A stretch of 64,000 bases of DNA from Sapria himalayana. Lineage: Eukaryota; Streptophyta; Magnoliopsida; Malpighiales; Rafflesiaceae. Made by a program: the position numbers and the translations under genes. The stretch's first letter is position 1; each line of letters opens with the position of its first letter. Under the pieces are notes generated by a model that worked only from the letters and a program-made list of their open reading frames with translations, did not search any database and was not told where the DNA came from. Below, piece after piece: positions 13,166-27,660 of the stretch. Where the stretch lies: assembly GCA_029783825.1 (NCBI GenBank), contig JAREIK010002043.1, positions 173,933-237,932 of the forward strand, read 5' to 3'.

Positions 13166-15910
13166 TAGATAAGTAGATAGATAGATAGATAGATATATAT
13201 ATATCTATGTATGTATGTATGTATGTATATATTTATTTATAGATAAAGATATAGTCAAATAGATAGACAGATAGATAGATAAATAGATACACATATTGAT
13301 AGATATATCAATAGAAAGATTTATTGATAGGTTGATTGATAGATAGATAGAAAGATTGATAGGTGTAAAAAAAGATTGATATATAGCATGATAGACAAAT
13401 TAGTTGATAGATAGATAGATATACTAATAGATAGATAAAAAGATAGAAAGATAAAGAGATAGATATTCAGATTATTCAAAATATAGATTGAAAGATTATT
13501 AGACAGATAGATAGATTGACAAAAAGATAGACATATAGATAGATAGAAGATAGATAGATAGAAAAATATATAGATAAATAGATATATAAGAAGAATGAAA
13601 CACAGATTGATAGATATATTGATATATAGATTGATAGACAAATTTATAGACAGATTTTTAGAGAGATTAATACATAGATGATTGAGAGATTGAAAGAAAG
13701 AAAGATAGATAGAAAGAAGACAGATAAATATATAGATAGTTTGATTGATTGTTAGATAGACAAATAGATAGATAGATAGATAGCCATATAGATAGATAGA
13801 TAGTTAGTTAGATAGATAAATAGATAAATAGATAGATATATAGACAGATAGACATACAAATTTATAGATAAAATGATAATCAGATTAATTGAAAGATTGA
13901 TAGGCAGGTTGTTAGATAGAATGATATAGAGAGTGATAGACTAGATTGATAGTTAGAATGATAGACAAAATGATAGAATAATTGATAGAAAATTTGATAG
14001 ATAGATTGACCGATAGATTGATAGATTGATACATAGATAGATTAATAGGTAGATTGATAGATAGATTGATAGATATATTGATACAAAGATTGATAGACAG
14101 ATTGATAGACAAATAAATATACAAATAGATAGACAGATAGATAGAGAAATAAATAGTCAGATAGATAGATCGATAAAAAGATAGGTAGACAAATATATAG
14201 ATAGATAGATTATTAGATAGACATCCAATTAGATAGGTAGATAGATGGATAGACAAATATATTGATAGATAAATAGACAAATAGATAGATAGATAGATAT
14301 ATTTAAATCTAGAAAGATAGATAGATCAAAAAAATAAATAGATAGATAGAGAAACAAATACATAGATAAAGACACACATTTAGATAGAAAGAAAGATAGG
14401 TAGACAAATAGATAGATAGATAAATAGACAGACAGACAAACAGATAGATAGATAGATAGATAGATAAACTTAAAGAAATAGAGCTAGATTGACATATTGA
14501 TAGATAGATAGAGAAATAAATAAATAAATTGAAATATATATAGACAGATAGATAGACATATAGATTGACAAAATGATAGATAATAAATTAGATAGATAGA
14601 TAGATAGAAAAATTGATAAATAGATCGAAAGACAGATTGATAAACTGGTAGAAAGATAGATTGATAAATAGATAGATAGACAGAAAGAATGAGAGATAGA
14701 TCAACAAATTATTAAAAATATAGATTAACAAATGGATAGATAGAAAGTTAGATAGATATATAGAAAAATAGATAGATTGATTGATAAATAAATAAACAAA
14801 TATATTTATAGATTGATAAATATATAGATAGATAGATTAATATACAGATAAATAGAAAGGTAGATAGATCATTAGACAAATAGATAGATTGATTGATTGA
14901 CAAAATTATACACATATTGATAGACAGATTAATAGACAATGTGATCCACATATTTATAGAAATATACATAGAAAAATAGATAGATAGAAATATAGAGTGT
15001 TAGATAGATAGTTACATAGATAGATAAACAGATACATAGACAAACAGACAAATAGATAGATATATAGATAAATATACATTTTGATGGGCAAATAGATAAA
15101 CAGATATATAGAAAAAAAGATAGATAGACAAAAAGACAAATAGTCAAATAGACAGACAAACAGATAGATATACAAAATGAATAGACAGAGAAAAATGTTG
15201 TTAGATAAATAGACAGATTGTTAGTAAGATTAATAGACAAATAGATATATATTTAGATAGACAGATTGATTGATTGATTAAAGGCAGATTGAAAGACTGA
15301 TTAAAAGAATTATTGATAGACAGATTGATAGAATGATAGATAGTTTGAGAGATAGATAGATAAATAGATAGTTATACAGATAGATAGAAAGATAGATAGA
15401 ATGATAGATAGAGAAATTATTAGATAGATATATAGACATAAAGATACACATATAGATAGATAGACAAAGAGATAGATAGATATATAGACAGATTTATAAA
15501 CAGATAGATAGATAGATAAGTTAATATATAGATAGATAGATATACATAAAGATATCAAGATTATTAGAATGGAAGATAGACAAATAGATTGACATATAGA
15601 TTGAGAGATAGATAGGTAGTCAGATAGACAAAAAGAAAGAAAGATAAATATATAGACAGATAGAAAGATAGGCAGATAGATAGTCAAATATATAGAAAGA
15701 TAATTGCCATATAGATACATAGATAAATTAATAGATTGATAGTAAGATAGATTGACATATATATATATACACACACATAAATTTATAGAAAGATAGATAA
15801 AAAATTAGATAGATATATAGATATACAGATAGATAGATATGTAGATATACAAATATATAGATAAATAGATAGATTGATAGACACATACATAGACAGATAT
15901 ATATATATAT

Positions 15911-15945
<35 letters not shown>

Positions 15946-17482
15946 CATAAGATTGATAGATAGACATATAAATATACATATAAATAGGCACATAGATATA
16001 TAGATAGAAAGATATACAGATAGATAGTCAGATAAATAGACACCAAGATAGAAAGAATGATAGATAGATATATAGATAGAAAAATAGATAAAATATATAG
16101 ATATACACATAGATAGACAAATAGTAGACAGACATATACATACATATATAGATAGATAAATAGACAAAGTTATAAAAATATAGATGGACAGACAGACAGA
16201 CAGATAGATAGATAGACATAGAGATATATAGAAAGTTAGACAGACAGATAGACATTTAGATAGGTAGATAGTTAGATATAACAAAAGATAGATAGATGTA
16301 TAGAAAGATAAATAGGCAGATAGATTGATAGTTAGATAGAAAGAAAGAAAGATAGATATAATGTTAAAAAATAGATAGACAGAAATATATACTAATAGAT
16401 AAATAGACATATAGACCAACAGATAGAAATATAAATATTTAGATAGATAGATAGATAGACAAATAGATATGCATCTTGATAGATAAACAAATAAATGGAC
16501 ATAAAGGTAGCTTATCGATAGAAAAATAGATACAAAAATAGATAAAATGTTAGTTTGAGAGATAGATAGATAAATAGATAGATAGATAGTAAGATAGAAA
16601 GATAGTTATATAGACAGAAAGATAGACAAATAAATTGAATGATTGATAGATAGATAGATATATAGATAGACATACAAATAGACAGATAGACAAATAGATA
16701 GATAAACACATAAATACATAATAAAATAGACACACAGATTAATAGATAGTCAGATAAACATATAGACAGATATATAAAGAGATCGAAATACAATTTGATA
16801 CATATTTTGATAGAGTGAAAGATAGAAAGATAGATAGACATATGGATAGATAGATAGATAAATAGATAGATAGATAGACAGATAGATAGAAAGATAGATA
16901 GATAGATAGACATATATATAGATTAATTAATAAATAGATTGATATACAAATTGATAGATAGATTGTTTATAAATTATTAGATAGTTTAATAGATAGATTG
17001 ATAGATAGAAAGATAGATAGATAGATAGAATGATAAAAAAATAGATAGATATAAAGATAGATATATAAATTAATAGATATATAGATAGATAAATAGATAG
17101 ATAGATACAAGAGAAATAAAGAAAAATATATAGATAGATAGATGGGCAGAAATAAAGAAAGATAGATAGATACAAAAATAGATAGATAGTAACATAGACA
17201 GATAAATGGATAGATAAACAGGTGAATAGATTGATAGATAGAAAGGCAAATAAATAGATAAATAGAAAATATATAGATAGATAGTTTGATAAATAGATAG
17301 ACAGATTGAAAGATAAATTAATAGACTAATTGAAAAAAAGATAGATAGATAGATAGATAAACATATTGATCGATACATAGATAAACAGGTAGATAAATAG
17401 ATAGATAGATCGATAGATTATTATATAGATCAATAGAAAAATAGAAAGATAGATAGAAATACAAATAGATAGACAGACAAAC

Positions 17483-17485
<3 letters not shown>

Positions 17486-17532
<47 letters not shown>
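17486..17532. repeat. (AT)n microsatellite
   Basis: Pure AT dinucleotide run of about 23 units within the GATA satellite. Confidence 0.95.
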
Positions 17533-17535
<3 letters not shown>

Positions 17536-17859
17536 TACATAGATAGATTAGTAGATAAATAGATAGACAAATTTACAAATAAATATATAGATAGATAGAT
17601 AGATAGTGAGATAGATAAACAAATAGATATATATACAAATAGATAAACACAAAGATAGACAAATAAATAGATAGATATTTAGATGCATAGATAGATAGAT
17701 ACATAGATAGATTAGATATTTAGATAGATAGACAGATAAACATATTGTTAGACAGATCTATATATAGATATATAAAAAGATAGATAGATAGATAGATATA
17801 CAAATAGATAGAAAGATAAATAGAAAGATAGATAGTCAAATGTATAGATAAAAATATAG

Positions 17860-17960
17860 ATAGATAGATACACAAATAGAAAGACAATTAGATAGACATA
17901 TAAATATATAGATAGATAGATACACAAATAGAAAGACAATTATATAGACATATAAATAGA
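17860..17960. repeat. ~52-bp direct duplication in the satellite
   Basis: The phrase ACACAAATAGAAAGACAATT followed by TAGACATATAAATA is repeated once, directly adjacent, with minor changes. It is a short higher-order duplication. Confidence 0.75.
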
Positions 17961-18338
17961 TAGAAAGATAGACAGACAGATAGATAGATAAATATACATA
18001 TTGATAGATACATAGATATACAGTTAGATATACAGATAGATAGATAGATAGATAGACAAATAGATAGGAAGATTAATAGACAAATAAATAGATAGATAGA
18101 TTATTAGACAAGTAGGCAGATAGATATATAGTTAGACAGAAAATTTGATAGATTGATTCATAGATTGATAGATAGATACAAAAATAGATAGAAAAAAAAA
18201 GATAGATAGATTTTCATATAGATATATAGATAATTATACAAATAAATAGATGATAGATAGATTAATTAATAGACATATAGATAAACAGATAGATAGATAT
18301 TGATATATAAAATGATAGATAGATAGATAGATAAATAA

Positions 18339-18372
<34 letters not shown>

Positions 18373-18981
18373 AAGAAGATAGGTAGATAGAAACACAGAT
18401 AAATAGATAAAAAGATAGATAGATAGATAGATAGATACACAATTAGTTAAACTAATAGATAGACACACATATATATAAATATAGATATAAAAAGTTTGAA
18501 AGATAGATTAATAGATTATAGATAGGTATATAGATAAATAGATAGATAGACAAATATATAGATAGAAAGGTATATAGATAGAGAGATACACAGAAATATA
18601 AACATATAGATAGATATATAGATAGATAGATTGATTGATTGAAAGATTTAGAGACATATTGATAGACAAATAGATAGACAGATAGATAGACTCATAGATA
18701 AACTATTAGATAGACAGACATATAGATAGATAGTTAGATAGAAACATCAATAGACAGATAGAATGACAGATAGATAGATAAATTGTTTGATTGACAAATT
18801 GAAAGACAGATTGATAGACATATTGATTAACAAATACAAATACAAATTGATAGATATATAGATAAATTTATAGACATATAGATAGACAAGCATATAGATA
18901 GAAAAATAGTTAGATCAATCGATATATAGATAGATATACAGATAGATATAGATAGATAAATATATTATTAGACAGATATAA

Positions 18982-19023
<42 letters not shown>

Positions 19024-19550
19024 ATATATTAATTGATTAATAAATTGAAAGAAAGATTGATAGACAAATTGATACGTATTTTGATAGATAGATTGATTAC
19101 AGATACAAAGTTACATAGGTAGATAGATTCATTGACAGATTGATTAACAGATGGATAGATGGAATTAATGACAGTTCAAAAGATAGAATGATAGGTATTT
19201 CTTATAAACAGATTGATATACAGATTGATAGATAGAAATAATAAACCAATTAATAGATAGAATGATAGATAGAATGATAGATAGAATGATAGAAAAAATG
19301 ATATTTAGTTTTATAGATAGATTGATAGAAAGATTGATAAATAGATAAATAGACATATCGATAGAAAGATAGATAGACAAATAAATAGTCAGATAGAAAG
19401 TTAGATAGATAGATAAATAGATAGATAAATAGATAGATTGTCAAGAAGAAAGAAATAAAGATAGATATATAAATAGATAGACAGACATATAATTAGTCAA
19501 ATTGATAGATAGTTAGATAATAAATAAATAGATAGCTAAACAAATAGATA

Positions 19551-19554
<4 letters not shown>

Positions 19555-19605
<51 letters not shown>
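19555..19605. repeat. (AT)n microsatellite
   Basis: Pure AT dinucleotide run of about 25 units in the satellite. Confidence 0.95.
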
Positions 19606-19612
<7 letters not shown>

Positions 19613-19894
19613 GAGACAAATAGAGAGATGGATAGATAGAAAGATAGTTAGATTTATAGATAGAATGATATATAAATTGATATAAATATTAATAGATAGA
19701 TTGATTTAGAGATTGATTGTAGATTATGAGATAGATAGATAGATAAACAAAAAGTTTGACAAATAGACATATATATATATATATAGAAAGATAGAAAGAT
19801 ATAAAATATATACATAAATTGTTATATTTATTGACAATATGATAGATAGATTGATAGATAGATTTATTGATAAATTATAGATAGTTGGATAGAT

Positions 19895-19930
19895 TGATTG
19901 ATTGATAGATTTTAATCTATCAATCAATCT
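19895..19930. repeat. Short perfect inverted repeat in the satellite
   Basis: The arm GATTGATTGATAGATT is followed by a very short spacer and its complement AATCTATCAATCAATC. It is a brief local reversal of the GATA orientation and could form a hairpin. Confidence 0.8.
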
Positions 19931-21698
19931 AGATTGAGAGATAGATCATTTAGAAATATAGATTGGCAGATACATAAACATATTGATATATAGATAGATA
20001 GACATAAAGAGACATAAATAGATCAACATATACATAGATAGATAGTGAGATAGATAGATAGATAGATAGAAAAATATATATACTACTAAATAAATAGATA
20101 TATTGATAGACAGATAGATAGAAAATAGATACATAGATAGATAGAAAGATATATAGAGATATAGATAGATAGATAGATAGATAGACAGATAGATTGATAG
20201 ATTGATAGATAGATAGATAGCCAAATAAATATATAGATAGATTGATTGATTGACATATAATTAGATAGATAGATAGATGGGCAAATAGAAACATAGAAAG
20301 CCTGATAGAATGAAAGTCAAATAAATAGATAGAAAAATAGATATATTGAAAGTTAATTCGATAGATAGGTATATAGTAGAATAGATAGATAGGTAGGCAG
20401 ATAGATATATAGGCAAATAGATAGATAGAAAAATAGATATTTAGTTATATAGATTGATAATAGACATATAGATAGACATATAGATAGACATATAGATAGA
20501 CATATAGATAGAAAGGTAGATAGACAGATAGATAGAAAGATAGATAGATAAATAGATAGATAGATAAATAGATAAATATATGATAGATAGATAGTTATAC
20601 AAATAGATCGAAAAATAGATATTCAAAAATATAGAAAGTTTGCTATAAAGATAGATAGGCATATTGAAAGATAGCTAGATATAAAGATATATAGATAGAT
20701 AGATAGATAAATACAAACATACATACATACATATATATATATATATAGACAAAAAGATAGCCTAATAGATATAAAAATAGAAAGATAGTTAGACAAACAG
20801 ACATACACACAAATAGACAAATAAATAGATAGATATATAGACATACAGATAGATAGATAGACACACATATAGACAGATAGAAATAAAGATGAATAGATAG
20901 ATAGATAGATAGATATATAGATAGATAGATATATATTGATTGATTGATAGATTGATAGATATAAAAATAGATTAATTGACTAATTGATATATAGATTGAA
21001 AAAAAGATTGATAGATAGAGAGATAAAACAATTCATAAATTGATAGATAGACAGGCAGATAGATAGATAAATTGATAGATAGACAAATATATCAACATAT
21101 TAATAGAAAAATAGATTGACAAATAGATATAAAAATAGATCAACAAATAAATAGATAGAAAAATAGATATATAGATAGTCATATAGATAGACAGATATAA
21201 AGAGTGAGATAGTTATATAGTTAGATAAATAGATAAATAGATAGTAATAAAAATATATAGATAATAAGATCGATAGATAGATAGATAGTCATATAGAAAG
21301 AAAGATATATAGATAGATAGATATATAGATAGATAGATAGATAGACAGACATATAGATAGAAGATTGATAGATAGATAGATTGATAGATAGATAGAAAAG
21401 ATTGATGGACCTATATAATGATAGATAGATATTTATATTAATGGATAGGATTATAGAGAGATAGCTTGACAGATAGATAGATAGATATATAAGTATAAAG
21501 ATATACCTATAAATAGGTTGATAGATATATAGACAAAAAGATAGATATATAGATAGATAGATAGATAGATAGAGACATAGATAGATAGCTAGACAGATAG
21601 ATATACATTTAGATTGATAAATAGATATTTAATTAGATTGAAATATAAATAGATAGATAGATAGGTAGATAGAAAAATAGATATATAAATAGTTAGAT

Positions 21699-21703
<5 letters not shown>

Positions 21704-21739
<36 letters not shown>
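21704..21739. repeat. (AT)n microsatellite
   Basis: Pure AT dinucleotide run in the satellite. Confidence 0.9.
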
Positions 21740-21741
<2 letters not shown>

Positions 21742-23258
21742 TACATAGATATATAGATAACTTTATATATAGATAGATATACAGATAAAAAATTTGATAG
21801 ATAAATAGTTAGAATATTAGATAGATTGATAGAGAGAAAGATAAATAGATAGATTGATTGATAGAAAAATTTATCGAAAAATTGATAGATACATTGATAA
21901 ATTGATTAATAAATAGATAGATAGATTGATTGATTGACAGATTGATAGATAAATCAATTTTAGATTTTTAGATAGATAGATAAATGATATATAGACAAAA
22001 AGATGGAATGATAGATAGAATAATAGATCGATATTTTATTTGCTAGTTAGATAGACCAAAAGATAGATAGATATATAGAAATATAGATAGTCAGATATGT
22101 AGATAGAAACAAAAATAGATTTATATACATATAGAAGATAGATATAGAGACAAATTGATAGACAAATAAATAGACAGATAGATAGATCAAAAGATAGACA
22201 GATAAACAGAAATTTAGATAGAAAGATAGATAAATATATAGATACATAGATAGATAGATAGACAAATATATAGATAAATAGATAGATAGACATATAGATA
22301 AATAAATAGATAGATAGAGAAATAGAAAGGCAAATTAATAGACAGATATAAATACATTTAGATTGAAAGATAGATAGAAAGATAGATACACAGATAGATA
22401 TACAGATAGAAAGAAAGATAGATACATACATAGATAAACATATAGATAGATAGATAGATTTAAAGATATATAGGTAGATAGATAGAAAGACAGACAGAAA
22501 GAAAGATAGAAAATTAAATAGATAGATAGTTAGTTCGTTAGATAGATAATTAGAATGAAAAATAGTTAGACAACTAGATAGAAAGGCATAAAGATAGACA
22601 AATAGACTAATAGATAAATAAATAGATAGATAAATAGAAAGATAGATAGACTGATAATAAAAAGACAACTAGATAGATAGATAGATTGATAGTCTGTTAG
22701 ATAGATAGATAAATAAATATATAGATAGATAAATAAATAGATGGATAGAAATATAGACATATAGATAAATAGATAAATATATAGATAAATACACAGATAT
22801 ATAGATATATAGATAGATAAATAGATAGATTGATAGAGAGATAGATAGATAGACAGTTAGACATATAAATACATAGATAGATAAATAGATAGATTAATAG
22901 AAAAATAGATAGATAGTTTGATAGATTGAAAGATAGCTAGAAAGATTGCTACAAAGATAGATGGGTAGATTGACAGGCATATATAAATACACATAGAAAG
23001 AATGAATGAAAGATATATAAATAGATAGATAGATAGATAAATAGATATATTTATTGATAGATTGATTGATAAATAGATAAACATTTTGATAGATAGATTT
23101 ATAGACTGAAAGATTGACATATAGACAGAAAGATATATCAATAGTTTATTAGATAGAAAAATAGACAGATAGATATTATATAGATAGATAGAGATTTAGA
23201 TAGATATATTGATAGATAGATAATTAGATAGATTGATAGATAGATAATTAGATAGATT

Positions 23259-23292
<34 letters not shown>

Positions 23293-23643
23293 TAGATATA
23301 TATAATGATATATTGATCGACAGATTTAAAAATATATTGATAAATAGATTGATTGACATATCTATATATAGATTGATAGACTATTATATAGATAGATTGA
23401 TAGACCGATTAATATATAGATAGATAGACTTATTAATAGATTGATATATAGACAGTTAGATAGATAGTTAGAAATTTCTATAGATTATTAGTCAAATATA
23501 TAGATAGTTCGATAGATAGATAGACTAATAAATAGCCACTTAGATAGACAAAATGATAGTCTAATAGATAGACAAAATAGATAGATATATAGATAGATAG
23601 AGACACAGATAGATAGATAGATAGATAGATATACATATAGATA

Positions 23644-23644
<1 letters not shown>

Positions 23645-23712
<68 letters not shown>

Positions 23713-23713
23713 T
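23645..23713. repeat. (CA)n(TA)n compound microsatellite
   Basis: About 24 CA units followed directly by about 10 TA units, the cleanest CA run in the window, close to the B1 insertion point. Confidence 0.95.
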
Positions 23714-23949
23714 GAAAGACAGATTGATAGACAAATAGATAGACAGACATACACACATATATACAAATTTCCAATCATATAGATTGACAAATACATAGAT
23801 ACAAAGATAGACAGACAGATTTAAATATAGACAGATCGATAGATATATAAATAGGAAGATTGATAGATAGAAAGACAAAAAGTTATATAGATAGATATAG
23901 AGATAGATAGATATTTAGTTAGTTAGATACCTAGCTAGCATGATAGATA

Positions 23950-24780
23950 CACTACAAAAAAATGTCAATTTAGCTAGGAAAGTTTATCTAGGGATCATTC
24001 TCTAGCTAAATTGTGAGGTATTACCTAGAGAATAGTAAGGGATTTCTAATTTTGTATTGAAATAAAATTTAGAGACAGATTAGCGATGTAATTTCACTTT
24101 TGAAAATATTTCCTCACTCTTTTATTCGTAAATTTCTGTGTAACAAAAAGCCGTAAATTTAGCTATAGATTTACCAATGTAATTTTCATAGCTAATTAGA
24201 TCCATAAATAATCCGTCACTATTTTTTTTGTAAATTTCCATGCAATGAAAAGCTGCAAATATAGCAATGGATTTAGCAAGGAAATATCTCTAGCTATTTA
24301 CATCTGGAATATAGCTATGTATTTAGAGACAGAATTCCCCTAGCTAATTACATCCTTGATATAGTGATGGATTTTGTGATGGAATTTTCCTAGCTAATTA
24401 CATATTTGGTATAGCGATAGATTTAACAACATATTTTTCTAGCTAATTACAACCGGGATATAGTGATGGATTTAGCGAGGTAATTTCTCTTGTTAATTAG
24501 ATCTGGAATATAGTGATGGATTTAGTGATGAAATTTTTCTAGCCAATTACATCCTTGATATAACAACAGATTTGGTGATGAAATTTCCCTAGCTAATAAG
24601 TTCAAGACAAAATCCATTCCTAGATAATTATCTGAATTTATTTTTTTACAATTTTATAAAAATTCGAAGCGATTATTCCTTAAATTTTTACTTTCTCAAA
24701 ATATATGCATTTAGCTGGGTATTTTTCCCCTACTATTTGGGCTAGTGATAATTTCCGTTGCTAATTTATAATAATTTAAT
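23950..24780. repeat. Subterminal repeats at the left end of B1
   Basis: Repeats of a unit like TAGCTAATTACATCCTTGAT alternate with ATAGTGATGGATTTAGCGA. The motif pair (CTAGCTA and GCGATGGATTT) is the family B signature. At least ten copies were read in one direction, with steps of roughly 60-70 bases. Confidence 0.85.
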
Positions 24781-24837
24781 ATTTTTAAAAATTATTTATT
24801 TTAATTATTTATTTAATTTTTTATATTAAAGGTATTT

Positions 24838-24890
24838 CATGGTCTATAGATGAGCTATCCTTGAAACACACAATCTCCTCATATAATTAT
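24838..24890 (-). other. Conserved block next to the B subterminal repeats
   Basis: On the minus strand this reads GAGGAGATTGTGTGTTTCAA followed by GGATAGCTCATCTATAGACC. Near-identical blocks occur in B3 (59506-59560) and B2 (62034-62085). The flanks are far more diverged, so the block is unusually well kept. Its function is unknown. Confidence 0.8.
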
Positions 24891-26497
24891 AAAAATATTA
24901 TATTATAATTAAAAAATTTCATATTTATATATATACAAATAAAGATTTATAGTAGATAAGTCAAATTATTATTTTTTTGATTATAAATTAATTAAAATAT
25001 TATAAAAAATATTTTTTTCTGAAATTTTAATTATAATATTTAAATATATGTATTAAAAAAATAATTTAATTTATTATTTATATATAAATATTGTGAAAAT
25101 ATTTTAATTAAATAAATTAACATAAATAAAAATTACTACTAATAAAAATCTAAAATAAACAATTATTTGATTAAATAAAAAAATTTATAAGATTATATGA
25201 ATTAACTAATAAATAAGTAAATATTAATATTATTCCTATATTTATAAAATATTTTAATGATTATAGAAATCTTTTAAAAAAAATAATGACTAAAATATTA
25301 AAAAATTTTGAATAAAAAAAATTCAAATTAAAAAAAATTCAAATTTTTTATGAAAATAAAAAGAAAATAAATTGAATTTTAAAATTAATGCATGGATAAT
25401 TTAATGACATCAAAAAAAATTTGATTATTTAATAAATAAAAATCAAAGTGTGGTTATTAAATGAATACTTCAAAGATTCAAATTTATAATGACTAAAAGA
25501 TTCAAAATTTATGCCTTTATAATTATTTCATATTATAATAATACAAAATAAATTGAATTCTTAAAAAAACTTATAACCAATATATATATATATATATATA
25601 TAAGACTTACTTTATTATTATTTTATTTTATTTATTTATGAAATAATATCATTTATGGTTAAATAAAAATCTATTTCATATTTTTTATTTAAATTATTTA
25701 TTTTTTATAATTTTAGTTTACTTTTATATTTTTGTATCTTTATTTTCTATATATTTGCTTCAAATTTTTGTTTTTATAGTTTCCGTGAAAAAATAATGCT
25801 AAGGCATTAAGCACTAAAAATTTGTTCTATCTTTCAATTACGATGAGATTAGAAGCAAAACAGGACTACGAGAGCAACCTACCACAAATATTCTAACAAA
25901 CATTGTATTTAATTTTTTCTAATAAACATTTTTTTTTCTAATATATATATAAATATTATATCAGATAAGCCTATATATGTTTTAAAATTAAATTATGGAA
26001 ATTTAAAATTTATTAATAAAATTTAATAAAATAGAATTGATGAAAGTTATTTTAAAAATAATCTTATATTAGTATTTTTGAGTGAATAGAAAATAACAAA
26101 TTTTAAAAATCTGGGTTTTGGTCGAGCCCTATAATTACAGAAATTTCCAAACATTATCGTATTTTTGATTAATGGCATAAAATATCAGAATAATGTTACA
26201 ATATTTTTAAGTTAATGTTTTTTTTAAATTAATGATGCTGATTACTAATCATATAATAAATTAATTTGTTTCAATTTTTTGAATTAACTTTATGGTTTAA
26301 CCACAAAAAATTCAAAATGTTCAATTAAAAATTAAATATTTAATAATTTTATCAATATATTTAGTATTGACAAACATAAATACAATTTAATCAATATATA
26401 TTTAAATTAAATTTTATTAACTAACATAAATAAAATGATAAAATATATTTGTTGGAAGAGACATAAGAGCTCATGATTTTGTGACTATCAATATTTA
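24891..26497. other. AT-rich non-coding interior of B1
   Basis: Extremely AT-rich sequence with a (TA)n run near 25580-25602. No coding frame, RNA gene or clear repeat was recognised. Confidence 0.5.
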
Positions 26498-26645
26498 GTG
26501 AGGGAAGGTTCAAGTTGACTCGGGGAGGCGAGGAGAAGAGGATAAGCGCATCTCAGAATTGTGCTGCCACAAGATACGGCAATAGCCGATCGGAAGCTTT
26601 GCGAGGACATAATAGGTCATGTTCATACGGGCGTAGTTTGGTTTT
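26498..26645 (+). other. GC-richer leader- or exon-like fragment in B1
   Basis: About 150 bases have a clearly higher GC content than their surroundings, including the words TCGGGGAGGCGAGGAG and GCCGATCGGAAGC. An open frame runs through ATACGGCAATAGCCGATC (peptide TAIADRKLCEDIIGHVH) but matches no family I know. It could be a captured exon or 5' leader, or the former promoter-proximal exon of the element itself. Confidence 0.35.
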
Positions 26646-27043
26646 TACATAATATTTGGGTTTTATTTTTTTTAAATTCTCCACCACTTTTTTTTTTCTT
26701 TTTTCTTCTATTCTCATATCATTATATGATTTTGACTCTACACCATTAATAAAAGAATAAATTGTTAGTGTAAACTTTGTTTTTTTTACTATTTACTTTT
26801 TTATAGTTTTATTGATTTCAAATACTAACTGTTTGCATATTGTTTTCTACTTCTGTATCTAAAAAATAATAATTATGCTTAATGTTTTCTGCTTCTGTAA
26901 CTTGGGAAAAAATAAATCCTAATGTTTATGGGTTCTATTTTTGTTGTCTCTGAATATGATTACAATATAGAAAGATATCCAATTAAATAATGGTAATTGA
27001 TAAGTTATTATACTTTTTTGGTAAGTTACTTGTGCCATAGAAG

Positions 27044-27420
27044 TGTGAGAAACAATCAAAGGTGTAAATTTATTAGTAGAGACAGAATATTGGTCCGAGT
27101 TTGCATTTACCTATGAACTCACTTGGTTGAGATACTTGTTGAAGGATTGACAAGTTTCTCATTTGGAAGTAGCAAATTTATTTTGTGATGGTCACATAAC
27201 CTTGCACATTGCTACCAACTTTGTTTTCCATGAGCATAAGAAATATATTGAAATAGATTGTCACATAATCAATTAGAAAATCCAAATTGGAAAAGTCAAA
27301 ACATCTTATATGTAACCATGAAAGCAAAGCACAAATTTATTAACTGGGCAATTATAAGCCCTAGTTATCCACATGCACCTTAGCATGTTGGGAATTATTG
27401 ACAAACATATTTCAACATGA
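27044..27420 (+). pseudogene. Ty1/Copia RNase H fragment
   Basis: The translation follows the C-terminal RNase H part of a Copia polyprotein: VETEYWSEFAF, then YELTWLRYLLKD, ANLFCDGHITLHIAT, FVFHEHKKYIEIDCH and, at the end, LGIIDKHIS. In the family these correspond to the AEAEY, ELTWLKYLL, LFCDN, HIA, FHERTKHIEIDCH and KLGIIDIH motifs. The usual DN in LFCDN has become DG, and several stops and a frameshift occur, so it is dead. The sequence from about 27420 to 27660 (with TATACAATAGGTATCC and TTATATAATTC) could be remains of the 3' LTR. It is a retrotransposon remnant nested inside B1. Confidence 0.85.
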
Positions 27421-27660
27421 AGACATGTATTAAAGTAAAGAAAATATGCATTCAATTAGGATTCACATTTAATTAATATTCAAATTAGTTATAGGAGTGA
27501 TTTGTATATCAAACATTCAACTAGCATTTAGGCTAGAGTAATTTTAGGATTGTGACTTTTTCATGACTTTATGTATAACTAAAATAGCTTTTTTTGCACT
27601 TGTATACAATAGGTATCCTTATATAATTCAATAATTTAAATACATAATATCTCTTTTCCA

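Larger units (their letters stand above)
12059..23949. repeat. Degenerate GATA satellite, block 2
   Basis: GATA-oriented tetranucleotide satellite throughout, with GACA, GATT and AATA variants and several pure dinucleotide runs. It begins directly after the family A right end and ends at the family B copy B1. Local blocks differ in the dominant variant word: GATT with AGATTGATAG is common near 13900-14100 and AAATAGATAG near 17000-17400. No non-satellite island longer than a few tens of bases and no gene was seen. Confidence 0.95.
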
